Source of the DNA: Deltaproteobacteria bacterium
GTDB taxonomy: Bacteria; Myxococcota_A; Polyangia; Nannocystales; Nannocystaceae
Assembly: GCA_016709225.1 (NCBI GenBank)
Contig: JADJEE010000012.1
Coordinates: forward strand, 3,267,501 to 3,331,500
Direction: 5' to 3'
DNA: 64,000 nt
The position numbers were made by a program, and so were the translations under genes. Within the stretch, counting starts at the first letter, position 1; each line of letters starts with the position of its first letter. This document shows, piece by piece, positions 45,078-54,014 of this stretch. The notes beneath the pieces were generated by a model, which was not told the origin of the DNA, made no database searches, and saw only the letters and a list, made by a program, of their open reading frames with translations.

Positions 45078-45896
45078 TCAGGCGGCGGTGCGACGACGGC
45101 GGGCGATCGCAGCGATCGCGAACAGGCCGAGCAGGCCGGTCGGCGCCGCCGCACGGTCGAACGAGCACGACAGCTGCGGTGAGTCGTCGTTGGAGTTTCC
45201 GCCGCTGTCGTCCGACGAAGGCGCCGCATCGTCGTCGCACTCGAGCGTGCCCGGGTCGCTGTCGTCGGGCGAGCACGTGCCGGCGCGGCCGTCGGCTCGG
45301 GTGCAGGCGTCGCCTTCCTCGTGATCCACGCATGCCGCCTGGTCGCCCTGCGCGTTGCCGCCGCTGCCGGACGGTGCGTTCTGACCGTCCTCGCACTCGA
45401 GCACCGACGGGTCGCTGCTGTCCGGCACGCAGGTGCCGCTCGAGCCGTCCTCGCGCACGCACGCGTCGCCCTCGCCCAGCTCGGCACAGGCGCCGGCGCT
45501 GCCACCACCGTCGCCGCCGCTGCTGCTCGAGCTGCTCGAGCTGCCGCCGACGCCGTCCTCACAGTCGAGCGCGGTGGGGTCGCTGACATCGGGCACGCAG
45601 CTCCCCGCCGAGCCGTCCTCACGGGTGCAGGCATCGCCGAGCATCAGGCCGTCACACGCCGGGTCGCCGCCGCCACCGGTGCCGCCGGTGCCACCGGCCG
45701 GCTCATCGTCGCACGTGAGCACGGAGGGATCGCTCGCGTCGGGGACGCAGGTCGCGACGTCGCCGTTCTGGCGGACGCAGGCATCACCCTCTTGGGCGTC
45801 GGCACAGGCGGCGCGATCGAAGTCGTTTGCGTGGGCCTCGCGAGCGAAGCTGAGTACGGTGGAGCCAAGGGCGATGAGCATCAACGTGCGTTGCAT
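45078..45896 (-). CDS. MYXO-CTERM surface protein with four Cys repeats
   Basis: 272 residues from ATG 45896; signal peptide LMLIALGSTVLSFAREAHA. Four modules of ~33-36 residues repeat the pattern ACxxxxEGDACxRxDGxxxTCxPDxSDPxxLxCxD, separated by Gly/Ser/Asn linkers; modules are easily aligned by SDPSVLTCDD, SDPTALDCED, SDPSVLECED and SDPGTLECDD. The C-terminus LSCSFDRAAAP, GLLGLFAIAAIARRRR is a MYXO-CTERM tail (Cys, hydrophobic helix, Arg cluster), the signal for processing and attachment to the myxobacterial cell surface. Function of the repeats unknown. Terminator-like hairpin at its end. Confidence 0.9.
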   Translation of the reverse strand: MQRTLMLIALGSTVLSFAREAHANDFDRAACADAQEGDACVRQNGDVATCVPDASDPSVLTCDDEPAGGTGGTGGGGDPACDGLMLGDACTREDGSAGSCVPDVSDPTALDCEDGVGGSSSSSSSSGGDGGGSAGACAELGEGDACVREDGSSGTCVPDSSDPSVLECEDGQNAPSGSGGNAQGDQAACVDHEEGDACTRADGRAGTCSPDDSDPGTLECDDDAAPSSDDSGGNSNDDSPQLSCSFDRAAAPTGLLGLFAIAAIARRRRTAA

Positions 45897-45995
45897 GACA
45901 GCCCCGTAGTCACCGCTGCCGAGCAAGCATTACAAATCCGCGCTCGACGCCGAATCGCGTCGTCGTCGCGCAGAGAATGCGTCGCCGCGCGCGTT

Positions 45996-47699
45996 TCACG
46001 GGCACGTGATCGGTCGCGGCCGCTGCAGCCGCACGCGCGGCGTGGCGTCGCGGTGGTACGCGTCGGGGGCGAGCTCGCGGTTTCCCATCGCGCCCAGCAC
46101 GGTGACCATCTCGTCGCGGATCGGTGGCCCGTCCTCGAGCGAGACCGCATCGGTGTGGCGCTTGGCGGCGCCGAAGAAGCCGTCCCCACCGGTCGCGAGG
46201 AAGTCGGTCGTCAGCACGCGCAGCTTCGCGTCATCGCGGACACGGCGGCCGTCGCTGCGCGTCAGCGTCACCCGCAGGCGCGGGCCGTCGCAGCGGACAT
46301 CCGCGCGCAGTCCCCCGAGCGAGAAGAACGATCCGTCGTGGCGCGCGACGATGCCCAGCGCCTCGGCGAGCTCGGCACCGGTCATCGCGACGGTCGCGAA
46401 GCGGTTGTCGAACGGGAACGACTCGTAGAGCGCGCCGTAGTGCAGCGGCCCGGCGGGCAGCGGCGCCCGCAGGCCGCCGCCGTTGACGATCGCGACGTCG
46501 TGGCCGGGTCGCGCGGCGAGCATGAGGTCGGTGAAGAGGTTGCCCAGCGCGCACTCGGCACTGCGCTGCGCGACGAAGCCGTCGGTGAGTCGCGGCCCCA
46601 GCTCGCGCGCACGCAGGGCCTCGGCCGCCGTCATCGCGGGGGCGATCGCCTGCGCGACGCGGGGATCGGGCGCGACCTCGCGGCCTTCGTAGGGCGCGGG
46701 CTCGCAGGCCGCCGGGCCCTCGCCGCCGCGACAGATGCGTTGCGGCGGATGGATGGTGACCGATTCGACGCGACCCGCATCGACCACGAGATCGACGCGA
46801 CCGAAGGCACTGCCGTTGGCGTACGACTCGATGATCGCGATGCCGTTCACGCGATGGGCCATGGCCTGATGGGTGTGGCCCGCGACGATCACGTCGACCA
46901 GGCCCGGCGCCAGCGCGTCGGCCACGTGCATGATCTCCTCGTCGCGCTCGCAGCTCGCGAGCGCCGCGGCGTCCTCGAACGCGGTGCACTTGCCACCGGC
47001 GTGGGCGGCCACCACGACCACCGCGGCACCGCGGCCGCGAAGGGCGGTTGCCTCGCGGGCGATCGCGTCGGCCAGCGGCGTGAAGCGCAGGTCGGCGACG
47101 TTGGCCGCCAAGGTCGTGTGCGGCGTGGACTCGGTGGTCGCACCGATCACGCCGATGCGCACGCCCGCGCGCTCGAGCAGGGTCGACGGCAGGCCGAGCG
47201 GCGCAGGCCCGCCGTCGACGGTGGTGATGTTGGCCGAGAGGAACGCGAACCCTGCCTCTTCGATGCGCGCGCGCAGGGCCCCGCGTGGGTCGTCCTGTGC
47301 GGTCTTGGCGGTGGCGGCCGGGCCCACCGGGCCGTAGTCGAACTCATGGTTGCCGATCGCGACCGCGTCGTAGCCGAGCGCGCGGTAGGCCGCGACCACC
47401 GGCGCACCCTCCTCGAGGTTCGAGGCGATCGTGCCCTGGAACATGTCGCCGCCGTCGAGCACCACCACCGCGCCATCGTCGGCCCGTGCATGTCGGAGGT
47501 TCGCGAGGTAGCCGCCCAGCCATGGCAGCGCTTCGATGTGGCCGTGCAGATCGTTGGTGCCGACGATCGACAGCGTGATCGGAGTCGGCGCGGGTGCGGG
47601 CGCAACCGGCGTCGGGTGCTCGGGCTCGGCCGGGGCCGACGGGCGCTCGCAGGCGCAGAGCCACAGGACCACGCCGGCCGCGAGCTGCACTCGGTTCAT
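45996..47699 (-). CDS. 5'-nucleotidase/UshA-family metallophosphoesterase lipoprotein
   Basis: 567 residues from ATG 47699. Lipobox WLCACERPS, Pro/Ala linker. Metallophosphatase motifs are complete: GTNDLHGHIEA, VLDGGDMFQGTIASN, IGNHEFDYGPVG, VVVVAAHAGGKC and DVIVAGHTHQAM. The C-terminal 5'-nucleotidase domain has DVAIVNGGGLRAPLPAG and YESFPFDNRFATV. It should hydrolyse extracytoplasmic nucleotides or other phosphate esters with a two-metal centre. Divergent from the DUF486 gene with 93 bases between starts. Substrate range uncertain. Confidence 0.92.
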   Translation of the reverse strand: MNRVQLAAGVVLWLCACERPSAPAEPEHPTPVAPAPAPTPITLSIVGTNDLHGHIEALPWLGGYLANLRHARADDGAVVVLDGGDMFQGTIASNLEEGAPVVAAYRALGYDAVAIGNHEFDYGPVGPAATAKTAQDDPRGALRARIEEAGFAFLSANITTVDGGPAPLGLPSTLLERAGVRIGVIGATTESTPHTTLAANVADLRFTPLADAIAREATALRGRGAAVVVVAAHAGGKCTAFEDAAALASCERDEEIMHVADALAPGLVDVIVAGHTHQAMAHRVNGIAIIESYANGSAFGRVDLVVDAGRVESVTIHPPQRICRGGEGPAACEPAPYEGREVAPDPRVAQAIAPAMTAAEALRARELGPRLTDGFVAQRSAECALGNLFTDLMLAARPGHDVAIVNGGGLRAPLPAGPLHYGALYESFPFDNRFATVAMTGAELAEALGIVARHDGSFFSLGGLRADVRCDGPRLRVTLTRSDGRRVRDDAKLRVLTTDFLATGGDGFFGAAKRHTDAVSLEDGPPIRDEMVTVLGAMGNRELAPDAYHRDATPRVRLQRPRPITCP

Positions 47700-47792
47700 G
47701 GCCCGCGGACGATAGCGCGATTCACCACGGACCGGCGCCGCCGTCGACCCCATTGACCGTCGCGTCCCACGGGCGTTCCCTGACGGGCACGC

Positions 47793-48140
47793 ATGCGCGC
47801 CGTCCTCCCCCTCGTGCTCCTGTTGGTGTCCAACGTGTTCATGACCTTCGCGTGGTACGGCCACCTGAAGTTCAAGGACAAGCCGCTCGCCCTGGTGATC
47901 CTCGCCAGCTGGGGCATCGCCGCGTTCGAGTACTGTTTCCAGGTGCCGGCGAACCGCCTCGGCCACGAGCACTTCTCGGCGGTGCAGCTCAAGACCATGC
48001 AGGAGGTCATCACGCTGCTGGTGTTCGGTGTGTTCTCGGTGACGTACCTCGCCGAGCCGCTGCGGTGGAACCATCTGGTCGGCTTCGTGCTGCTGGTGGC
48101 AGCGGTCGGCTTCGTGTTCGGTTTCGGGCGCACGCCATGA
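47793..48140 (+). CDS. DUF486/DMT-family small membrane protein
   Basis: 115 residues with four hydrophobic helices: LPLVLLLVSNVFMTFAWYGH, LALVILASWGIAAFEYCFQV, and two after AVQLKTMQEVI ending AAVGFVFGFGR. NVFMTFAWYGHLKF, and VPANRLGHEHFSAVQLK identify the DUF486 family, related to small drug/metabolite transporters. Inner membrane. Function not established. The stop overlaps an ATG at 48137 that is in frame with the next gene. Confidence 0.9.
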   Translation: MRAVLPLVLLLVSNVFMTFAWYGHLKFKDKPLALVILASWGIAAFEYCFQVPANRLGHEHFSAVQLKTMQEVITLLVFGVFSVTYLAEPLRWNHLVGFVLLVAAVGFVFGFGRTP

Positions 48141-48178
48141 TCGTGGCGGCGAGCGGATTTCGCGTACCATCGAGTCCG

Positions 48179-49123
48179 ATGCGCCCGTCCTCGATCGCCC
48201 TGTCGCTGTGCCTCGCGCTCGCCTGCACCGCGAAGTCCGAGCCGACTCCCGAACCGAGCAAGCCCGCCGACGAGGTCATCGAGGTCGCGACACGGCAGGC
48301 CCCGAAGGTCGCGGTGATCGACGCCGGCACCGAGCCGCGGCGCACGCTCGTGCTGCATCCGAGCCCCGGCTCCACCGAGCGGCTCGAGCTGCGCACGGAC
48401 ATGCGAATCTCGATGGATCAGGGCGCCGGTGCCTCGCCGATGATGACCATGCCGACCGCCGTCACGCGCATGGCGTCGACGATCGAGCAGGTCGATGGCG
48501 GGTTCTTCTCGGTCGCGCAAGGCGTGGAGAGCGTCGAGGTGGTCGCGGCGCCCGGCATCGACGCCAAGCTCGTCACGCAGATGCGCGCGTCGATGGAGCC
48601 GCTGGTCCGCTACAAGGCGGTGTTGCGCATGGACGAGCGCGGCGTGGTGCGTGGCGGCACCGTGACGATCCCCGGTGACGCGCAGCCGCTGGTCAAGACC
48701 ACGATGCTGCAGCTGTCGGAGAACCTCGGTCAGCTCTCGGTGCCGCTGCCCGCGGAGCCCGTCGGCATCGGCGCGAGGTGGACCTCCGAGAGCCACGTCG
48801 ACCAGGGCGGCATGAAGCTGCGGCAGGACGCGGCGTATACCCTGGCCGCGTTCGAGGGCGAGCACGTGGTGATCGAGGCCACCTTGGTGCAGAGCCTCGA
48901 AGACCCCACCATCACGCCGCCGGGGATGTTCGGCGCGACCGCCCACGTGGGGGAGTTCGCCTCGTCGGGCAAGGGGCGCCTGGAGCTCGACCTCGATCAC
49001 CTCACCCCGTCCGCGGTCACGCTCGACCTCGACCTGCACATGAAGATGGAGATGAAGGTCCTGGGCCAGGAGCAGCGCATCGGCATGGACATGGGCATCA
49101 CGCTCGCGATGACGCGGCCGTGA
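48179..49123 (+). CDS. Predicted lipoprotein, possibly DUF6263-like
   Basis: 314 residues from ATG 48179, where a good lipoprotein signal begins (MRPSSIALSLCLALACT). ATG 48137 overlaps the previous stop but adds a leader. The mature part is Met-rich and beta-like: LELRTDMRISMDQG, MMTMPTAVTRMASTIEQVDG, GARWTSESHVDQGGMKLRQD, and a last strand LDLHMKMEMKVLGQEQRIGM. The pattern recalls DUF6263-type proteins; I am not certain. The many Met residues may simply reflect beta-strand composition. Role unknown. Confidence 0.75.
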   Translation: MRPSSIALSLCLALACTAKSEPTPEPSKPADEVIEVATRQAPKVAVIDAGTEPRRTLVLHPSPGSTERLELRTDMRISMDQGAGASPMMTMPTAVTRMASTIEQVDGGFFSVAQGVESVEVVAAPGIDAKLVTQMRASMEPLVRYKAVLRMDERGVVRGGTVTIPGDAQPLVKTTMLQLSENLGQLSVPLPAEPVGIGARWTSESHVDQGGMKLRQDAAYTLAAFEGEHVVIEATLVQSLEDPTITPPGMFGATAHVGEFASSGKGRLELDLDHLTPSAVTLDLDLHMKMEMKVLGQEQRIGMDMGITLAMTRP

Positions 49124-49190
49124 ACGGGCCTAGGGGGTGCGGTGGTGGTGGGGGTGCGGTGGTTTGCCGCCTTGCCCCCGGCCGCCCGCG

Positions 49191-49541
49191 ATGGCACGAA
49201 CACTGGCGATGCCCACCATCCGCCGCGAAACACCCGACCGCGACCGCCGTCGCGTCGTGGCCGGCGTCGTCGGGGCGCTGGCGCTGGCGCTCGCGGCTCC
49301 GGCGCTCGCGAGCCGGCGGCGCTTCGACGCCCGCGGCGTGATCAAGGCCCTCGCCGACGATCGCACCAGCGTCGACATCGCCCACGAAGCCATCCCCGAT
49401 TTCATGCCGGCGATGACGATGACCTTCACGGCGCGGCCCGCCCAGCTGCGCGACCTCGCGGTGGGTGACCGCGTGCGCTTCACCTTCGAGCAGACCGACG
49501 ACGGCGACCTCGTGGTGCGCAGCATCGCCGCCCAGGGCTGA
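49191..49541 (+). CDS. CusF-like periplasmic copper-binding protein
   Basis: 116 residues from ATG 49191 (ATG 49209 possible). The leader RRRVVAGVVGALALALAAPA has an Arg cluster before the hydrophobic core, so Sec or Tat export are both possible. The domain contains IAHEAIPDFMPAMTMTF, matching the His and Met ligands of CusF (H, and M-x-M in MTM), but the Trp that caps copper in E. coli CusF is absent. Small beta-barrel expected. It is not next to the efflux operon at 25-31 kb, about 20 kb away. Confidence 0.85.
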   Translation: MARTLAMPTIRRETPDRDRRRVVAGVVGALALALAAPALASRRRFDARGVIKALADDRTSVDIAHEAIPDFMPAMTMTFTARPAQLRDLAVGDRVRFTFEQTDDGDLVVRSIAAQG

Positions 49542-49633
49542 CGTCCGTCGGGTCGACGTTCTTTCGGGGGGCGCTGGCGCCGGCGCACGGTTTCGGTGCG
49601 CGCGGATGGGGCTCTGTTATCCTCGCGGCCTTG

Positions 49634-51040
49634 GTGCGTCGCAACCCCGGACTGCTCGGCGTGACCCTGCTCTGCGGCTGCTGGAACGGCGCGGCCGCCC
49701 TGCACAAGCCCTGCGAGGTCGATGCGCAGTGCGGCCGCGGCCAACGCTGTAGCGCCGACGGCTTCTGCGACGGGCCGCCGACGACGACGTCGTCGGCGTC
49801 GTCCGATGGTACCGACAGCGATGGCGCCTGCGCGGCGGTGTTGTCGAACACCTGCGATCCCACCGCGCGCATCGATGCGCACACGCTGTCGTCCACGCCG
49901 ATCGTCAACGCCGACTTCAGCCGTGCGCTGGCGGTCGGTGCCGCCGACCTGCTGGGCGACGATCGCATCGAGCTGGTGGTGCTGAGCCTCGACAACTACA
50001 ACGTCTCGGTGATGGAGAACGTCGGCGGCGGCAACTGGCAGGCCGGCGCCGCACCGTACTCGACGCCGATCACCGATCCGCGGGATCTCGCCGTCATCGA
50101 CGTCGAGACCGATGGCGTGCCGGAGTTCTTGCTGCTGGCGCAGAACGGACAGGTCGACGTGGTCGGTTGGGACGGCACCAGCGCCACCTCCCGGGCCACC
50201 GTGAACGTGGCCGCCGACGACCTCCTCACGCTCAGCGCGACCAACATCTTCGGCGACGTCGGACCCGAGCTGCTGCTCGCCGGCTCGAGCGCCTTGTACG
50301 TGGTGCCGAACATCGCTGGCAGCTTCCAGGAGGGCGACGTCCGCAAGCGTAGCGGGAGCTTCTACAAGCCGTGGGACATGTTGGTCGTCGGCGGCGCGGT
50401 CACGCGGGTGTTGTTGCCGGAGTCCGATGACATGTCGTTCTCCGGCGCGCTCACGCAGCAGGTGCAGGTCGTTCGCATCGATGGTGGCGATCTGACGCTC
50501 GACGAGCCGCTCGCCACCGATCTGCAGAACCCCTGGGCGATCGCGCAGGGCGACTTCTTCGGCGACGACGAGCTCGAGGTCGCGGTCGTCGAGCGTCGGC
50601 TCGACAGCCCGGGCGACGTCAACTACACCGACATCACGAACTCGCCCGGTCGGCTGCGCTTCTACCGTGTCGACGATACCGGCATGACGGCGCTCGGCGA
50701 GCCACTCGAGACGGCGATCGGTCCGGTCGCGCTGCAGGCGGCCGATCTCGACTGCGACGGCAAGTCGGAGCTCGTCATCGCGAGCACCGGTCCCGCGGGC
50801 ACGAGCGCGGGGCAGAACCAGGTCTTCTTCGGCAGCTGTGACCCGCTCCCCCAGGCGTCACGGCTCGAGACCTTCCCCGATGCGGGCGGCGTGGGTGTCG
50901 TCGCGGGCACGCGGATGGCGGTCGCCGATTTCGACGGCGACGGCCTGCTCGAGGTCGCGATCCCCGATCTCGGCAACCTCGCGGATCCCGAGGCGCCGGG
51001 CGAGCGCGTGGTGCTGGTGGGGGTGGAGGCAGCACCATGA
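49634..51040 (+). CDS. FG-GAP/VCBS-repeat lipoprotein
   Basis: 468 residues from GTG 49634, directly preceded by an in-frame TTG at 49631. Lipobox GVTLLCGCWN, then a Cys-rich knob (CEVDAQCGRGQRCSADGFCD) and a Thr/Ser linker. Beta-propeller turns include AADLLGDDRIELVVLS, VIDVETDGVPEFLLLA, ADLDCDGKSELVIA and ADFDGDGLLEVAIP. Likely displayed on the outer membrane. The stop overlaps the next start (ATG 51037) by four bases, so the two proteins are probably made together. Confidence 0.85.
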   Translation: MRRNPGLLGVTLLCGCWNGAAALHKPCEVDAQCGRGQRCSADGFCDGPPTTTSSASSDGTDSDGACAAVLSNTCDPTARIDAHTLSSTPIVNADFSRALAVGAADLLGDDRIELVVLSLDNYNVSVMENVGGGNWQAGAAPYSTPITDPRDLAVIDVETDGVPEFLLLAQNGQVDVVGWDGTSATSRATVNVAADDLLTLSATNIFGDVGPELLLAGSSALYVVPNIAGSFQEGDVRKRSGSFYKPWDMLVVGGAVTRVLLPESDDMSFSGALTQQVQVVRIDGGDLTLDEPLATDLQNPWAIAQGDFFGDDELEVAVVERRLDSPGDVNYTDITNSPGRLRFYRVDDTGMTALGEPLETAIGPVALQAADLDCDGKSELVIASTGPAGTSAGQNQVFFGSCDPLPQASRLETFPDAGGVGVVAGTRMAVADFDGDGLLEVAIPDLGNLADPEAPGERVVLVGVEAAP

Positions 51041-51915
51041 AATCGACGCTCGTCGCGATGACCATCGCGATCGCGATGGTGGTGCCCGCTCGGGTCGAGG
51101 CCCGCGCACCCGCGGCCGAGCCTGCGCCGGGCGAGGCCGATCCGCTCGAGGTCGCCAAGCAGCGGCACCTCGCGGCCGCGACCAAGTACGACACCGCCGA
51201 CTACGCTGGCGCGATCGAGGCCTGGCAGGACGCCTACGACCAGCTGCCGCGAACCGCCGACGCCAATCCCTACCGCGCGCTGATCCTCTTCAACATCGCG
51301 GCCGCGCGCGAGAAGCTGTTCGAGCTCCGCGGTGACGTCGCCGAGCTCAAGGCAGCGAAGATCCTGCTCGAGAAGTTCGACGGTGCGATCGACGAGATCT
51401 ACGCCGATGCGCCGGAGGAAGGCGCGGCCGAGCGGGAGCACGTGCGCGAGAAGATCGCACGCATCGACGCGCGGATCGCCGAGGCGAGCAAGCCGCCAGA
51501 GCCCGCACCGGAGCCGCAACCAGCGGCGAGCGAGCCGACGCCGGTCGCCCCCGCCGATGCCGACACGCCGCCGCGTCGTGCCACGCCGGGTCGCGGCCTG
51601 ATCATCGGTGGCGCCGTCGCGCTCGGGCTCGGTGTCGCGGCGGGTGCGGGACTCATCGCGTCGGCGCTGGTCGGGCGCAAGTCCAACTCGTTGGGCGGGC
51701 TCGCGGACACCGATCTCGCCGGACGTCAGGAGCGCTTCGATCGTGGGCGCAGCGCCAACGCCGGTGCGATCGCCTCAGCGGCGATCGGTGTCGTCGCGCT
51801 CGCGACCGGTGTGGCGTTGGTGGTCGTGGGCAGCAAGCGTCGGGCCCGCAGCGTGGCGTGGCAGCCGCTGCTCGAGCGCGGCACCGCCGGGCTCGGGCTG
51901 TCGGGCCGCTTCTGA
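51037..51915 (+). CDS. TPR-like periplasmic protein with two C-terminal hydrophobic segments
   Basis: 292 residues. Signal peptide STLVAMTIAIAMVVPARVEA. Helical repeat region ~40-150 resembles a tetratricopeptide motif (KYDTADYAGAIEAWQDAYDQ, PYRALILFNIAAAREKLFEL). A Pro/Ala/Glu linker leads to two hydrophobic segments (IIGGAVALGLGVAAGAGLIA, AIGVVALATGVALVVVGSKR) and a C-terminal Phe. The end resembles the PEGA protein at 19969-21015. Translationally coupled to the FG-GAP lipoprotein before it, suggesting a shared surface function. Confidence 0.8.
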   Translation: MKSTLVAMTIAIAMVVPARVEARAPAAEPAPGEADPLEVAKQRHLAAATKYDTADYAGAIEAWQDAYDQLPRTADANPYRALILFNIAAAREKLFELRGDVAELKAAKILLEKFDGAIDEIYADAPEEGAAEREHVREKIARIDARIAEASKPPEPAPEPQPAASEPTPVAPADADTPPRRATPGRGLIIGGAVALGLGVAAGAGLIASALVGRKSNSLGGLADTDLAGRQERFDRGRSANAGAIASAAIGVVALATGVALVVVGSKRRARSVAWQPLLERGTAGLGLSGRF

Positions 51916-51959
51916 TCGCAAGTGAGCTCGCGGGGCGCGGCCGCGGCGTGCGGCGGAGC

Positions 51960-53495
51960 TCATGGGTCGGGCCACTCGAAGGTCTCGTCACGTCGCTGCG
52001 GGGTCTTGCGACGCGCGGGCGGGGCCTCGAAGGGTTCGCGGAGATCGGTCGGTGCGGCCTTCGAACGGCCGCCATCGCGGTTGCGGTTGCGATTGCGGCT
52101 CGAGGGTGGCGGTCGTACGTCGCGCATGATCGTGCCGTCGCCGGTCGTCGGTGGTTCGCCGGTGGTCGATCCGCCGTGCGTGGCCTCGTCGGCCTCGTGT
52201 GCGAGCGGCTCGGTGGGCGGTGGCGAGGTCGGCGGATCGACGGACGGCACCGGTACCGCGACGGCCGGCGCAGCTTCGATCTCGACCACGGCATCGTCCT
52301 GCGCGGCACGATGGCGGCGCTTCGACCACGTCGCGAGCACACCACCTGTCACCAACGCCACGACCACGGCGCCGACGATCCACCACGTCGTCGGCGCACG
52401 GCTGCGATCGAGGCGTGCACGCTCGACGACCGGGGGCAACGGCGCGGCGTTCGACGTCCCCGGGACGACCGGTGGTGCCGAGGCATAGCGCGCGCGCAGC
52501 TCGGGCGACGGCTGCGGCGGCGGCTCGAGCGGCACGAACGTCGCACCACGCGCGATGCCGTGCCCGTGCAGTGCGCCGCGCAACGCGTCGGCGTCGGGTG
52601 GACGCAGCGCACGGTCCTTGGCCATGCACCACATGACGATCGCCTCGAGCTCGGCCGGTGCATCGGGCACCCGCATGCGCACGCTCGGGGTCGGCTCGAA
52701 CAGGTGGCAGTACATCAGCTCGACGCTGGTGCGCCGCCGCCACGGTGGCTCGCCGACCAGCATCTCGTACAAGATGGCACCCAGGGCGTAGAGGTCTGCG
52801 CGGGCGTCGAGCGGATCGCCGCGGATCTGCTCCGGAGCCATGTATGCCGGCGTGCCGAACACCGCACCCACCCGCGTCAACGCGCGATCGCTGGGATCGA
52901 TGGCGGTGGCCTTCGCGATCCCGAAGTCGATGATCTTCACGCGGACCGGACCGGCGGCGTCGTCGAGCACGAACACGTTCGAGGGCTTCAGATCGCGGTG
53001 CACGATGCCGGCGCGGTGGGCGTGGCCGAGTCCGGCGGCGAGCTGGTCCACGATCGTGCGTGCCGTCGTGCCGTCGAGGCGTCCGCGCTGGCCGATGTGC
53101 TCGGCCAGCGTGCGGCCAGTGAGGCGCTCCATCACCACGAAGGGGGCGCCGGCCTCGACCAGGCCGAAGTCGGTGACCGCGACGATGTTGGGGTGCTCGA
53201 GCCGCGCGACGAACTCGGCCTCGCGCTGCAGTCGGGTCGCGACGTCGTCGTGTACGGCATTGGGGGCGATCAGCTTGATCGCCACACGTCGCTTGATCGC
53301 AACGTGTTGGGCCTCCCAGACCTCGCCCATCGCGCCCCGGCCGAGCAGCGTCACCAGTCGGTAGCGCTGCTCGAGCACCTGTCCGGCATGGAAGCCAGCG
53401 GTCCCGCCCGACTCGGTCTGCGCCAACTCGGCCGAGGTGAGCCCTGCGACGGTCTCGTCGGTCGAGGCGGAGCGGTTGTCGGTGCCCTGCGACAC
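51960..53495 (-). CDS. Hanks-type Ser/Thr protein kinase
   Basis: 511 residues from GTG 53495. Kinase domain ~40-300: YRLVTLLGRGAMGEVWEAQH, VAIKLIAPNAVHDD, HRDLKPSNVFVLDD, IIDFGIAKA, FGTPAYMAPEQIRGD, all catalytic residues present. A Pro/Ala linker leads to a membrane segment (WWIVGAVVVALVTGGVLAT) and a ~110-residue tail. The tail is Pro/Arg/Asn-rich with an RNRNRNR run encoded by a short DNA repeat near 52080, and no recognisable domain. Its role is probably cytoplasmic signalling at the membrane. Faces the 51037 gene with 44 bases between stops. Confidence 0.93.
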   Translation of the reverse strand: MSQGTDNRSASTDETVAGLTSAELAQTESGGTAGFHAGQVLEQRYRLVTLLGRGAMGEVWEAQHVAIKRRVAIKLIAPNAVHDDVATRLQREAEFVARLEHPNIVAVTDFGLVEAGAPFVVMERLTGRTLAEHIGQRGRLDGTTARTIVDQLAAGLGHAHRAGIVHRDLKPSNVFVLDDAAGPVRVKIIDFGIAKATAIDPSDRALTRVGAVFGTPAYMAPEQIRGDPLDARADLYALGAILYEMLVGEPPWRRRTSVELMYCHLFEPTPSVRMRVPDAPAELEAIVMWCMAKDRALRPPDADALRGALHGHGIARGATFVPLEPPPQPSPELRARYASAPPVVPGTSNAAPLPPVVERARLDRSRAPTTWWIVGAVVVALVTGGVLATWSKRRHRAAQDDAVVEIEAAPAVAVPVPSVDPPTSPPPTEPLAHEADEATHGGSTTGEPPTTGDGTIMRDVRPPPSSRNRNRNRDGGRSKAAPTDLREPFEAPPARRKTPQRRDETFEWPDP

Positions 53496-53552
53496 GCGTG
53501 CCGGCGAGCTTAGCAGGCCGCGTGTCCGCGCGCGTCGGACCGGCGCGCGCGG

Positions 53553-54014
53553 CTACCCCCGGGTGGCCGCATCCGCGAAGCCCTCGAGGATGTCACCCCA
53601 GCCGCCCTTGCTGTCGAAGGCCGAGCGCATCTGCTCGGCAGCGTCGCCGTAGGCCTCGAGCTTGCGATGCTCCAGCTCGACGCGCGTGTGATCTCCCTCG
53701 GCGAAGAAGCGCACATCGACCTCGGTGTCGACCTTCGGATCGAAGCCCCAGGTGCTCGAAATCTGCCACCGCAGCACGATCCGTGAAGGCGGCTCCACCA
53801 GCACCACGCGGCCCCAGTCGCACTCGCTGCCGTCTTCGCCGCGCTCGTACCAGCGCCCGCCCGCACGCAGCTCGATGATCGCCGACACCGGCGTCGACTT
53901 GCCGATGTGGTGGGTCGCGAGCGGCCACCAGGTCTCCATGCGGTTCGTGAAAACGTCGAAGGCGACCGCCTGCGGGGCGGCCACCGTGATGGTCTTCTTC
54001 ACCAGGATCGTCAT
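53553..54014 (-). CDS. SRPBCC-fold protein (AHSA1-like)
   Basis: 153 residues. The family pattern is seen at AAPQAVAFDVFTNRMETWWP, ELRAGGRWYERGEDGSECDW and RVVLVEPPSRIVLRWQ, followed by DTEVDVRFFAEGDHTRVELE. The helix-grip fold has a hydrophobic pocket for small ligands. The ATG overlaps the stop of the ArsR-type gene (ATGA), a widespread gene pair in bacteria, where the repressor controls both. Ligand unknown. Cytoplasmic. Confidence 0.9.
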   Translation of the reverse strand: MTILVKKTITVAAPQAVAFDVFTNRMETWWPLATHHIGKSTPVSAIIELRAGGRWYERGEDGSECDWGRVVLVEPPSRIVLRWQISSTWGFDPKVDTEVDVRFFAEGDHTRVELEHRKLEAYGDAAEQMRSAFDSKGGWGDILEGFADAATRG

